A stretch of DNA of 64,000 nt from Desulfovibrionales bacterium (GTDB lineage Bacteria > Desulfobacterota > Desulfovibrionia > Desulfovibrionales > Desulfonatronaceae): assembly GCA_007693505.1 (NCBI GenBank), contig REDL01000064.1:1-64000 (forward strand). The letters run 5' to 3'. Position numbers and translations under genes: made by a program. Below, piece by piece: positions 1 through 7,838 of the stretch. The notes below the pieces were generated by a model. That model saw nothing but the letters and a program-made list of their open reading frames with translations. It made no database searches and was not told where the DNA came from. Within the stretch, counting starts at the first letter, position 1, and the number at the start of each line of letters is the position of its first letter.

Positions 1-223
1 AAGGAAGATCGTGTTCCAGGATGTTGTGGCCGAGCAGAAAGGAGCGGTTCGTGAAAAAGGAATCTATTTTGGCCAGGGCATTCCCGGCATGAAAATCGCC
101 CTGAAAGAGCCGACGTTCGCGATCCAGAAGATCAACGGCCCCGATCTTGAGCAACTGGTCTTCTTCCGGATGGATCTCCAGGTCGATGGCAATCCCGTTT
201 CGAAGGTAGTCGTCGAGGGTCAT
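1..223 (-). CDS. DEDD 3'-5' exonuclease domain protein, probably RecQ-type helicase (N-terminus only)
   Basis: The minus strand reads openly from an ATG at 223 to the window edge, giving about 74 residues. The N-terminus carries an exonuclease I motif IDLE (D-x-E) near residues 13-16 and an exonuclease II motif GHNILEHD near residues 64-71. This is the DnaQ-like DEDD exonuclease arrangement found at the N-terminus of some large RecQ-family helicases, where the phrase GHN-hydrophobic-x-HDLP is typical. Only the start of the gene is visible, so the helicase part is inferred. No strong ribosome binding site precedes the ATG. The gene points away from the island and probably belongs to the flanking chromosome or an older part of the island. 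Confidence 0.55.
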   Translation of the reverse strand, partial: MTLDDYLRNGIAIDLEIHPEEDQLLKIGAVDLLDRERRLFQGDFHAGNALAKIDSFFTNRSFLLGHNILEHDLP

Positions 224-295
224 TGTGAGGTGTCGCGGCTTGAACTTTCCAGGGCGTGACTCTCATCCTCAATTTTCGGCCGAATAGTCGCATCC

Positions 296-529
296 GTGTT
301 CATGAATATCTCAGAAAGGATAAGGGGTGAGCAGGGGGATTACCTCGACTTTCAGGGATTGCATAAAACGATATATTGGGAAGCGCAAACAGGTGTGTGG
401 TGGCGTAGGGGCATCGTCCCTCCTCATGTCACGACCACTGTGAAAAAGGTCGCGGCGCTGAACGCTGACGTCCTGCGCAAAGACGGCGGCACGGCTCAGT
501 ATAGGAACGAATTTGATGCCGCGATGTAG
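296..529 (+). pseudogene. Short fragment ending in a YRNEFD-type peptide
   Basis: Between the exonuclease gene and the thiC remnant lies about 300 bp with no intact recognisable gene. A 77-residue open frame ends in GTAQYRNEFDAAM. The last 26 residues resemble the end of the small frame at 12437-12601 (GRTARYRNEFDNAM), and the DNA is also alike (GGAACGAATT-GAT then GCGATGTAG). The upstream part shows no family signature. I read it as the decayed 3' end of a small gene present near both ends of the island. The function is unknown. Confidence 0.3.
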
Positions 530-540
530 GCGGTTATCGC

Positions 541-902
541 CCTCCACCCCTCAATCCTCCAACCGGATATCCTTCCCCTCCTTGATCCGCTTCATGGTCC
601 GCACGGCGCACATCTTGCCGCACATGGTGCAGGAGTCCTCGTGGTGCGGGCGGGAGGAGGCGCGGTAGGCGCGGGCTTTTTCCGGGTCCAGGGCCAGGTT
701 GAACATGGCTTTCCAGTCCAGGTCGGCGCGGGCCTTGGACATTTTGTCGTCCCAGTTGCGCGCTCCGGGGATGCCCTTGGCGATGTTCGCGGCGTGGGCC
801 GCGATGCGGGAGGCCATGATGCCTTCCTTCATGTCCTCCAGGGTGGGCAGGCGCAGGTGTTCCGCCGGGGTGACGTAGCAGAGGAAGTTCGCACCGGCGG
901 CC
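541..902 (-). pseudogene. Truncated thiC 3' fragment
   Basis: The minus strand encodes the C-terminal ~117 residues of ThiC (from [14 protein letters not shown] through the CTMCGKMC iron-sulfur motif to a normal stop at 551). No start and no upstream ThiC sequence are present. It matches the end of intact thiC at 13506 with roughly 25 differences in 362 bp, counted by eye. Several differences change residues (NFL for DFL, WKAM for [14 protein letters not shown] for [10 protein letters not shown]). Homology stops at GGCGGCC (896-902), where the sequence passes into the tail of an antitoxin gene. It is not expected to give a functional enzyme. Confidence 0.88.
541..902. repeat. Direct repeat, left copy (thiC 3' end)
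   Basis: About 362 bp matches 13497-13858 in the same orientation, including about 10 bp beyond the thiC stop codon (CTCCACCCCTCAATC). The two copies bracket the roughly 12.6-kb accessory segment. Confidence 0.88.
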
Positions 903-1108
903 TGGGATATGGAAAACCCTTTTCGGACCTTGGCGGCGACGGGGAATGTGGACCAGGCGCTGGAGATATTGAACGGCTGGATGCCGAGGATAATCAGGCG
1001 GGTGTAGAGCTCCCCGCCCTTGCCGTTCCGACCGCCGCGACTTGCCTGCCGACCAGCAGAACCAATGCATTTCATGTTGTCAAAATGCTGAAATACAAGA
1101 CCTGACCC
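896..1108. repeat. Direct repeat, left copy of the antitoxin tail
   Basis: This segment repeats 1688-1901 in the same orientation: the last ~35 codons of the RHH antitoxin plus its 3' flank, ending in AAATACAAGACCTGACCC. It is joined to the thiC fragment at GGCGGCC, a heptamer shared by thiC (13851-13857) and the antitoxin gene (1688-1694), as expected for a microhomology junction. Confidence 0.8.
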
Positions 1109-1120
1109 AGAGCCCCGCGC

Positions 1121-1155
1121 TTGCCATGCGATATGATGGCATATATGCTATCACA
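1121..1155 (+). promoter_or_regulatory. Promoter and palindromic operator of the first toxin-antitoxin pair
   Basis: TTGCCA (1121-1126) and TATGCT (1144-1149) are 17 bp apart and could be -35 and -10 boxes. The perfect palindrome GCATATATGC (1139-1148) overlaps the -10 box. The expected transcription start falls on or next to the ATG at 1156, so the message is probably leaderless and autorepressed. Confidence 0.5.
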
Positions 1156-1575
1156 ATGATTCCCTTGGTGATTGACACGAATGTTTTCGTGGCGGGTTTG
1201 CGTTCGGCGCGGGGCGCTTCGCGTGAAGTTTTGCGACGTGCGTTGACGGGGCGTTATGAGCCTTTGTTCGGCAACGCGCTGTGGCTTGAGTATCGCGATT
1301 TGCTGGATCGCCCGGTGTGGGGCGACGCAACTTCGGCGACGGAGCGTCTTGAGGTTTTGGCGGCTCTGGCCCAATGCGGCCGCTGGGTAACAATTTATTA
1401 CGGCTGGCGGCCAAACTTGCCGGACGAGGCCGATAATCACCTGATCGAGTTGGCCTTGGCGGGTAATGCCGAGGCGATTGTCACGCATAACGTGCGGGAT
1501 GTTGGCTGCGGCGAGTTGCACCTCGACTCGCTGCGCATCCTGACGCTCGCGCAATGTTTGGAGGAATGGCCATGA
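1156..1575 (+). CDS. PIN-domain toxin (COG2402/PIN_3-like)
   Basis: This 139-residue protein opens with VIDTNVFVAGL, the first acidic motif of PIN ribonucleases. It continues with a WLEYRDLL segment, then DEADNHLIELALAGNAEAIVTHNVRD, which supplies the later acidic residues. PIN toxins are Mg-dependent RNases that cut tRNA, rRNA or mRNA and are held inactive by a cognate antitoxin. I chose the ATG at 1156 because the domain starts at its third residue and a promoter sits directly upstream; an upstream extension would read through repeat sequence. The stop overlaps the antitoxin start by 4 bp (ATGA). The toxin-first order is reversed from classical VapBC. Confidence 0.85.
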   Translation: MIPLVIDTNVFVAGLRSARGASREVLRRALTGRYEPLFGNALWLEYRDLLDRPVWGDATSATERLEVLAALAQCGRWVTIYYGWRPNLPDEADNHLIELALAGNAEAIVTHNVRDVGCGELHLDSLRILTLAQCLEEWP

Positions 1576-1802
1576 GTACATTGACGATCCGCTTGCCCGA
1601 CGATACGGCGCACCGCCTGAAGGCGCTTGCCAAGAGCCGTGGCTTGAGCACGAACAAGCTTATTGAGGAGTTGAGCGCGCATGCGCTGGCGGCCTGGGAT
1701 ACGGAAAACCATTTTCGGGCCTTGGCGGCGACGGGGAATGTGAACCGGGCGCTGGAGATCCTGGAGCGGCTGGATGCCGAGGATAATCAGGCGGGTGCAT
1801 AG
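1572..1802 (+). CDS. Ribbon-helix-helix antitoxin
   Basis: This 76-residue protein begins STLTIRLPDDTAHRLKALAKSRG, the beta-strand and first helix of a CopG/Arc RHH DNA-binding fold. A second helix and a C-terminal tail (HFRALAATGNVNRALEILERLD) follow and presumably bind the toxin. It overlaps the PIN toxin stop by 4 bp, indicating translational coupling. RHH antitoxins usually repress their own promoter, here likely at the palindrome 1139-1148. The last ~35 codons and the 3' flank are duplicated at 896-1108. Confidence 0.85.
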   Translation: MSTLTIRLPDDTAHRLKALAKSRGLSTNKLIEELSAHALAAWDTENHFRALAATGNVNRALEILERLDAEDNQAGA

Positions 1803-1901
1803 TGCGCCGCCCTTGCCGTCTTGTCCGCCGCGACTTGCCTGCCGACAGGCGCACCGACGCGGTTTCGCGATGTCAAAATGTCGAAATACAAGACCTGACC
1901 C
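1688..1901. repeat. Direct repeat, right copy of the antitoxin tail
   Basis: This is the intact counterpart of 896-1108. Its end (AAATACAAGACCTGACCCC) abuts the truncated helicase fragment. The two copies bracket the toxin gene, as if a second toxin-antitoxin unit had once stood upstream and lost all but its tail. Confidence 0.8.
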
Positions 1902-3837
1902 CGTTCCCAGTATGCCCTTGGTGATCGGAGTTTCCGCAACGCCGCGCCGGTTTGAAGATCTGCTGTCCGGCACCACGCATACGTTGTACAAGGTCTATAT
2001 CAAGGCCGATGAGGTGAGGGAATCAGGGCTGCTGAAGGACCGCATCCTGATTCACTTCCCGGATGCTGCCAGTCAGGCGGAAATGACCCTGCTGGCCGAG
2101 GCAGTGCAACGCTGGCAGACCGTGACGCAACGTTGGGCCGAATACTGCCAAAAGCAGGATGGGGCTGTAGTCCGCCCGATTTTGGTCATTCAGGTGGAAG
2201 ACGGCACTGACAAGACCTTGACCAAGACCAACCTGAGCATGAGTCTCGCGACCCTGGAAAACGCCATCGGTCGCCAATTGCGGGAAGGCGAGGCGGCCCA
2301 CGCCTTCCACGACAGCGGCGACCTGCATATTGACGGCCGGAGAGTGCGGCATATCGAAGCATCTCGCATCGAGGAAGACCAAAACATCGGGGTCGTCTTG
2401 TTCAAGATGAATCTCTCCACAGGTTGGGACTGCCCCAGGGCCGAGGTGATGATGTCGTTCCGTCGAGCCCAGGATCACACCTACATTGCCCAGCTGCTTG
2501 GCCGCATGGTGCGGACGCCGTTGGCCCGACGCGTCGTTGCCGACGCAGCACTGAACGACGTGCATCTGTACTTGCCCCACTACGACCAGACCGCGGTGGA
2601 GTCAGTCATCCAGGACTTGAAAAACGTGGAGGACGTTCCGCCTTCCGAAACAGGCACGAGTCGCGAACTGGTGACCCTCCATCGCCGTGAGGACATGGAG
2701 CAGGTTTTCGAGGCAATGAGCGAGCTGATCACCTACCGGGTCAATGCCGTACGCAAACAGAGCAGCTTGCGCCGCCTGATGGGATTGGGGCGCGGGCTGA
2801 CCCATGACCGCCTCGACGATGACGCGTAGGAGAGGGTAAAGAGCCAAATCGTTCAAAAAATGGCCGAGGAAGTACAACGGCTTCAGGATGCCGGTACATT
2901 GCAGCAAAAGGCCAAACTGATTGTCGGCATCGACCTGAGAACCGTTGCCGTGGAACACGGGACCGGTCTCGCGGAGGATGTCGGTGAATACAATATTGAT
3001 GCTGCTTCAGCGGACATTGATCGCCAATTCCAACAAGCCGGACGGTTGCTGGGGAACGGACTGCACATGGACTATTGGAGGTCCAAGGGGGACCGGGATG
3101 CAGATGAAGTAAAGGTGGAAGTCGTGGTCCTGTCCCAGGACCATGAGAGCATGAAACGCCTGGAAAATTTCGCGGAGGTTGAATTCGACGCGCTCTACGC
3201 CAGGCACAAGCGGGATATTGCCAAACTCAAGGAGCAGCGACAGCAGCATTTTCAGCGCCTGCGTCTGGCCGCCAGCATTGCGCAGACAATCCCCTGGGCC
3301 TTGCCAGAAATTATCGACTTCCGCCGCTCTCCACATGCCAAGGAGTATGACAAGCACCTCTACCTTGAGCAAGACGGCAAATTTCGCGCCGACCTTGGTA
3401 CTTGGGAGCAGGAGGTGCTTCAGGAAGAGTTTGCTGATGGGTCGGTCGTCGGCTGGTTGAGAAATGTGGATCGCAAGCCCTGGTCCCTGGAGATTCCTTG
3501 CGAAGAAGCTGGAAGTGTAAAGCCCATGTTTCCAGATATTCTGGTGGTACGGAAGGATGCAAAAGGGTATATATTCGACATCCTGGAGCCCCATGATCCA
3601 AGCAGGCAGGACAATGTTCCCAAAGTGTTGGGCCTGGCGAGGTTTGCCGAAAAGCACTGGAATTTGTTCGACCGGATTCAATTAATCCGTAAAATGACGG
3701 GAGTAAATGGAAAGGGGCGGCACGTCCGTTTGGACGTTGGCCAGGATGCCGTTCGCAAGAAGGTCTTGGCAGTGACCACCAACAGTCAGCTTGACCAGCT
3801 GTTTGAAGTGGAGGAGCGCACGAAAGGGGGCACTTAG
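1902..3837 (+). pseudogene. Type III restriction-like helicase/nuclease (Res family), 5'-truncated with in-frame TAG
   Basis: The frame enters a superfamily 2 helicase at about motif III (GVSATPRRFE), so the Walker A and DEAD-box part is missing. Motifs V and VI follow (STGWDCPRAEVMMSFRRAQD; QLLGRMVRTP). At 2827-2829 a TAG interrupts the frame, yet the same frame continues without a shift (ERVKSQIVQKMAEEVQ) for another 335 residues. That part includes FPDILVVRKDAKGYIFDILEPHD, resembling the C-terminal nuclease-like part of Res subunits. Upstream, the gene is cut exactly at the end of the toxin-antitoxin repeat. The second half could be re-initiated at the ATG at 2860, but without an ATPase core function is unlikely. 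No cognate methylase is in view. Confidence 0.75.
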
Positions 3838-3895
3838 GAGCTGCCTTCTTTCGTACGTCCCACCCGCGAGCCCGTAGCGTAAGGGAGAAATCTGT

Positions 3896-5119
3896 ATGCC
3901 CAATGATCCGAATCCGCCCCGCATCGAGAGCCTCTCCGTACGCAACTACCGTGCGTTGAGAGAGCTGACTCTTGATCAACTGACGCCGCTGACCGTGCTG
4001 CTGGGGCCTAATGGCAGCGGCAAGTCCACGGTGTTCGATGTTTTCGCGTTTCTCTCCGAATGTTTCTCCGATGGTCTGCGCAAGGCTTGGGATCGTCGGG
4101 GCCGTTTTCGCGAGTTGCGCAGCAGAGATCAGGACGGGCCGATCGTTATTGAGGTCAAGTATCGTGAACAACCGGATGCCTACCTGATTACCTACCATTT
4201 GGAAATTGAGGAACAGGCCAAGGGGCCCGTTGTGAAGCGGGAGTTTTTGCGCTGGAAGCGGGGCCATCCGGCCGCCCCTTTCCTTTTTCTGGACTACCGT
4301 TACGGCCAGGGCAAGGTGATCACCGGTGAACAACCCGAGCCGACAGATATCCGCGTGGACAAGCCGCTGTCCGGGCCGGACGTGTTGGCGGTCAGCACCC
4401 TGGGTACGCTGGCGGAGAATCCGCGGGTCATTGCCTTGCGCAATTTCATCACCGGCTGGCATCTTTCCTATCTGTCCGCGGATGCGGTCCGGGGCAATCC
4501 CGAAGCGGGTGCCGAGGAGCGGCTTTCGCCCACCGGCGACAATCTGCCCAATGTCGTCCAGTACCTGCATGAACAGCATCCGGAGCGGCTGGAGCGGATC
4601 TTCGAGACCTTGCGCCGCCGCATCCCGCGGATCGAAAAGGTGCAGGCAGAAGTACTCCAGGACAGTCGCCTGCTGTTGCTGGTCAAGGACGCGCCATTTT
4701 CAACGCCGGTCCTGTCCCGTTTCGCCTCCGACGGTACCCTCAAGCTGCTGGCGTACCTGACCCTTCTCTACGACCCGGAACCTCCCCGTCTCGTGGGTAT
4801 CGAGGAACCGGAAAACTACCTGCATCCCCGGCTGTTGCCCGAGTTGGCCGAGGAATGCCGGATGGCCGCCGACCATACACAACTCATCGTCACGACCCAT
4901 TCGCCCTTTTTTATCAATCCTCTTCAGCCGAAAGAGGTTCGTGTGCTGTACCGGACCGCGGATGGGTACACGCGGGCGCGGCGAGCCAGCGACATGCCTG
5001 GTGTTCAAGAATTTCTGGACCAGGGCGCCAACCTGGGTGAATTGTGGATGGAGGGGCATTTCGACGTCGGCGATCCCCTGAGCACCTACAGCCCCTTGGC
5101 CCGGGACGACGAGCCATGA
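3896..5119 (+). CDS. AAA family ATPase, OLD/PARIS AriA-like (AAA_21)
   Basis: This 407-residue protein starts with [20 protein letters not shown], the usual entry to RecF/OLD-type ABC ATPases. Walker [10 protein letters not shown] is at residues 37-45. Near the C-terminal third are a Walker [12 protein letters not shown] and the H-motif [11 protein letters not shown]. No TOPRIM domain is fused; the next gene (DUF4276) supplies a TOPRIM-like partner, as in split OLD-like defence pairs such as PARIS. The stop overlaps the next ATG by 4 bp. AAGGGAG precedes the start. It is the first gene of a six-gene operon running into jetABCD. The ATPase family is clear; the exact system name is inferred. 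Confidence 0.85.
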   Translation: MPNDPNPPRIESLSVRNYRALRELTLDQLTPLTVLLGPNGSGKSTVFDVFAFLSECFSDGLRKAWDRRGRFRELRSRDQDGPIVIEVKYREQPDAYLITYHLEIEEQAKGPVVKREFLRWKRGHPAAPFLFLDYRYGQGKVITGEQPEPTDIRVDKPLSGPDVLAVSTLGTLAENPRVIALRNFITGWHLSYLSADAVRGNPEAGAEERLSPTGDNLPNVVQYLHEQHPERLERIFETLRRRIPRIEKVQAEVLQDSRLLLLVKDAPFSTPVLSRFASDGTLKLLAYLTLLYDPEPPRLVGIEEPENYLHPRLLPELAEECRMAADHTQLIVTTHSPFFINPLQPKEVRVLYRTADGYTRARRASDMPGVQEFLDQGANLGELWMEGHFDVGDPLSTYSPLARDDEP

Positions 5120-5730
5120 TCCAACTCGAACTGCTCGTAGAGGAAGCTTCAGCCGAAGAGGCGCTGCGCCATGTGCTGCCCGGTCTGTTGCGTAGCCGCG
5201 CGCGGGCCAAGGTGATCAACCTTGGAAGCAAATACAAGCTGCTCAAGGTGATCGAGAACCGCTTGCGGGCTTACCGGACGCGCATCGATAAAGGCGAGGA
5301 TCTGCGCATCGTCGTCCTGCTCGATCGTGACGATGACGATTGCGTCCTCTTGAAAGGCTGGCTGGAGCAGGCCGCGGCAACGGCGGGCCTGCCCTCCAAA
5401 TCCCGACCGGATGAGCATGGCCGCTTTTTCGTGGTGAACCGGATCGTGGTGGAAGAGCTGGAGTCCTGGTTTATCGGTGATACGGAGGAGCTCCGACGGG
5501 CTTTCACCGGATTGCCCAGGATCAACCCCAATGGGGGCATCTTTCGCAATCCGGACAACGGCGGAACCTGGGAAGCCCTGCACCGTTTCCTGAAGAAGCA
5601 CGGCATCTACAGAAACTCTTACCCAAAGATCGATGCGGCCCGGCGCATCGATCCGAACATGCGGGTCGACCGGAACAGGTCTGGGAGCTTTGGGCAGTTC
5701 GTCGCCGGGATCGAAGCGGTCCTTGCCTGA
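5116..5730 (+). CDS. DUF4276 family protein (TOPRIM-like partner of the ATPase)
   Basis: This 204-residue protein has the DUF4276 pattern: [14 protein letters not shown] at the N-terminus with the conserved glutamates, [11 protein letters not shown] near residue 75 (aspartate cluster), and [11 protein letters not shown] near residue 115. DUF4276 proteins commonly follow AAA_21 ATPases and have been likened to TOPRIM nucleases of the DUF4435/AriB type. The likely role is the effector or nuclease of an ATP-gated immune pair. Translation is coupled to the ATPase by ATGA overlap. Only 13 bp separate it from jetA, so it probably shares a transcript with Wadjet. Enzymatic activity is inferred. Confidence 0.8.
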   Translation: MIQLELLVEEASAEEALRHVLPGLLRSRARAKVINLGSKYKLLKVIENRLRAYRTRIDKGEDLRIVVLLDRDDDDCVLLKGWLEQAAATAGLPSKSRPDEHGRFFVVNRIVVEELESWFIGDTEELRRAFTGLPRINPNGGIFRNPDNGGTWEALHRFLKKHGIYRNSYPKIDAARRIDPNMRVDRNRSGSFGQFVAGIEAVLA

Positions 5731-5743
5731 GGGTGCACCTGAA

Positions 5744-7087
5744 ATGAAACCGGCCTTGAACCACGATCACCGCTATCTCGAAGAACTGCGGATGATGCTG
5801 TCCCGGTTCCCGGGGGGCTTGCAGCTGACCCAGGCCGATCTGGCGTTTACCGGGTGGCTGTTCTACAGGGAGGAGGAGATCGGACAGAATGCGTTGTCCA
5901 ACCGGGAGATGATCTCTCTGCTGGGCCGGGCCACCTGGGAACTGGGAATCCAGGAGGAAGCGGCCCAGCCGGCCGCCGCGCTGGAGCGGCTTTTGCGGTT
6001 CAGGATCGTGCGCTCGGTGGCCTCAGGGTACGAGGGGAGCTACGCCCTGACCCGCCTTGGGCGCAGCCTGGCCAGGGGGTTGCTGAGCGAAGTGGACTTC
6101 ACGGGCGACGACCTGTGCACCCAGATCAACTCCGCCTATGCCGGGATGCGGGCGGTCTTGGGCGAAGATTCTCCGGACAAGCTGCATGACTGGCTCAGGT
6201 ACGTGTTTCAGCGCACGGTCCAGGAAAGCATCGACTACAAGCTCCGGGGCATCGAGGAGGCGCTGCAGTCCCAGGAGCAGCGGATCAAGGAATACGGCAG
6301 CAGCGGGGAGACGGATCAGTTCGAAGCCCATCTGGAGGCGGTGCGGGTCAGCCGGAAGCTGCTGGAAGAGCTGCTGGACTCGGTTCAGGAAGGCTCCTCG
6401 TACTTCCCCCTGATCGAGGAACTCTACCGCTGCCGGGAAACGCACCTGGGCAACGCCGACCTGTTGCACGCCCTGGACAGAAGCCTGGATTTACTGGAGG
6501 GCCTCAAGCGCCGGGTGGAGGAGATGCTGGCGCACCTGGTGGCGTTCATCCGATCTTGCGTGAAGTACCAAGGGTTTGTCGGGGCCTTTTCCCTGCGCGA
6601 CCGGCTCAGCGCGGTCCAGCTGGATCTTGTCCGGCACGCCCTGCAGCGCGAGGTCAGACTGCCGCTTGTGAACAGCTCGCGGCCCGTGCGCCTGAGCCTG
6701 GAATGGAACAAGGACTCGGCGGTTTTGCCGGTGCACATCGACGCGTCCCACCTTGCCGCGCTGGCGGAATTCATCCCTGAAGCGTTGAAGAGCCGGGGCG
6801 CGGAGTGGCGGGAGCGGTTCCTCTCCCAGGCCAGATCGGAATGGGGCGAGCGGCCGGATCGGCAACTCGTGGAGTGGACCCGGGAGCTGATCGAGCATTG
6901 TGATCTGGAGCTGTCCGAGGCCATGACCGGCCTCTGGTTCCTGGTCCAGGACATGCCCGAATGGGAACCGGGGGTCAGGGTCAGGCCCGGTCCAGGCTGG
7001 CGGCGATTGATGCCCGGGACCCTGGTCAAGAACGTCGTCCTTTTTTCCGGCCATGCCCGTTCGGAGGCGGAACATGCTCATGGATAA
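5744..7087 (+). CDS. jetA: Wadjet subunit JetA (kleisin, MksF/MukF-like)
   Basis: This 447-residue, mainly helical protein starts HRYLEELRMMLSRFPGGLQLTQADL. It has a winged-helix-like N-terminal region (NREMISLLGRATWELG; YALTRLGRSLARGL), a long helical centre and a C-terminal segment. This is the layout of MukF/MksF kleisins, which bridge the two heads of an SMC dimer. The assignment rests on that plus its place before a MukE-like, an SMC and a TOPRIM gene. It starts at the ATG at 5744, 13 bp after the DUF4276 stop, and its end overlaps jetB. In Wadjet, JetA with JetB and JetC forms the loop-extruding complex that recognises small circular DNA. Confidence 0.85.
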   Translation: MKPALNHDHRYLEELRMMLSRFPGGLQLTQADLAFTGWLFYREEEIGQNALSNREMISLLGRATWELGIQEEAAQPAAALERLLRFRIVRSVASGYEGSYALTRLGRSLARGLLSEVDFTGDDLCTQINSAYAGMRAVLGEDSPDKLHDWLRYVFQRTVQESIDYKLRGIEEALQSQEQRIKEYGSSGETDQFEAHLEAVRVSRKLLEELLDSVQEGSSYFPLIEELYRCRETHLGNADLLHALDRSLDLLEGLKRRVEEMLAHLVAFIRSCVKYQGFVGAFSLRDRLSAVQLDLVRHALQREVRLPLVNSSRPVRLSLEWNKDSAVLPVHIDASHLAALAEFIPEALKSRGAEWRERFLSQARSEWGERPDRQLVEWTRELIEHCDLELSEAMTGLWFLVQDMPEWEPGVRVRPGPGWRRLMPGTLVKNVVLFSGHARSEAEHAHG

Positions 7088-7838
7088 TCTCCCTTCCGTG
7101 CTCTGGGAGAACGAGGAGCTTTCCCGGAGAATCATCCACCGCTTGCAGCGTGGCGAGCACATTGACGCCTTTCTTCCCGCGGAGTTCCGGTTTCTTGAGG
7201 AGGAGGGGCCGGCCTGGGAGGAATTCTTCCGGTTTCTGGGCTACCGGCTGGTGCGCACGACCATCGGCGAGGAAACCTTCTCCTATCTGGTTTCGCAAAC
7301 CGGGCACATGCAGCCCGGCCGCCTGGGCCGGGGGGCCACTTTTCTGGGACTGTTTTTGAGCTGGCATTTCCTGAACCAGGGCATCGACGGCATCGAGAAA
7401 GTCGGGGCCGCGGAAATTCACGAGCACCTGCTGTCCACATTCGATTTCAACCTGCTGGTGAGCGTGTTCAACCCCAGGGGCAAGCACTCCCGCAAAAAGG
7501 AGGAAAGCGAGCGTCAGCACCGGTTTTTGCGCGACTGGATGCGCACCTGTCTGAATGAACTGGCCAGATACCGGTTCATCGAGATCAAGCCCTCCCCGCG
7601 GGCCGACTGGGGGGCTGTCCAGCTCTACCGTCTGCCCGCCCTGCAGCGTTTTTTGGAGGTGGGCCGGGACCTGATCCAGCACGGCCAGGACTTCAGCGGG
7701 AAGGACGGCCTCGAGGAAGCAGGCGAGGACGGGTTTGCCCGGCGCATCCAGCGCATCTGGGGCAGCCTTGAGGTGCCGGAGGACGAGGACGGCCAGACAC
7801 CCGGACTTGAGGATGACGCGGATGCAGACGATGCATGA
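7074..7838 (+). CDS. jetB: Wadjet subunit JetB (MksE/MukE-like)
   Basis: This 254-residue protein has winged-helix character: FRFLGYRLVRTTIGEETFSYLVS and LGRGATFLGLFLSWHFLNQG, then IHEHLLSTFDFN. This strand-helix pattern is typical of MukE/MksE/JetB accessory subunits (KITE proteins). The C-terminus is a strongly acidic tail (EDEDGQTPGLEDDADADD). GGAGG at 7063-7067 supports the ATG at 7074, giving a 14-bp overlap with jetA; ATG 7053 is the alternative. JetB binds the kleisin and modulates DNA binding by the SMC. Confidence 0.82.
   Translation: MLMDNLPSVLWENEELSRRIIHRLQRGEHIDAFLPAEFRFLEEEGPAWEEFFRFLGYRLVRTTIGEETFSYLVSQTGHMQPGRLGRGATFLGLFLSWHFLNQGIDGIEKVGAAEIHEHLLSTFDFNLLVSVFNPRGKHSRKKEESERQHRFLRDWMRTCLNELARYRFIEIKPSPRADWGAVQLYRLPALQRFLEVGRDLIQHGQDFSGKDGLEEAGEDGFARRIQRIWGSLEVPEDEDGQTPGLEDDADADDA

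Noticed and set aside
534-1105. Open frames on both strands over the thiC fragment and antitoxin tail, some with own ATG
   Set aside because: They join pieces of two different genes across the recombination junction; real homology is confined to the thiC frame, which lacks a start.
2827-2829. TAG in the Res remnant read as pyrrolysine
   Set aside because: The gene is already missing its helicase N-terminus and no pyl genes are in view; plain decay is simpler.
3311-4579. Minus-strand 422-codon open frame across the Res remnant and ATPase
   Set aside because: It crosses two unrelated plus-strand genes and has no recognisable domain.
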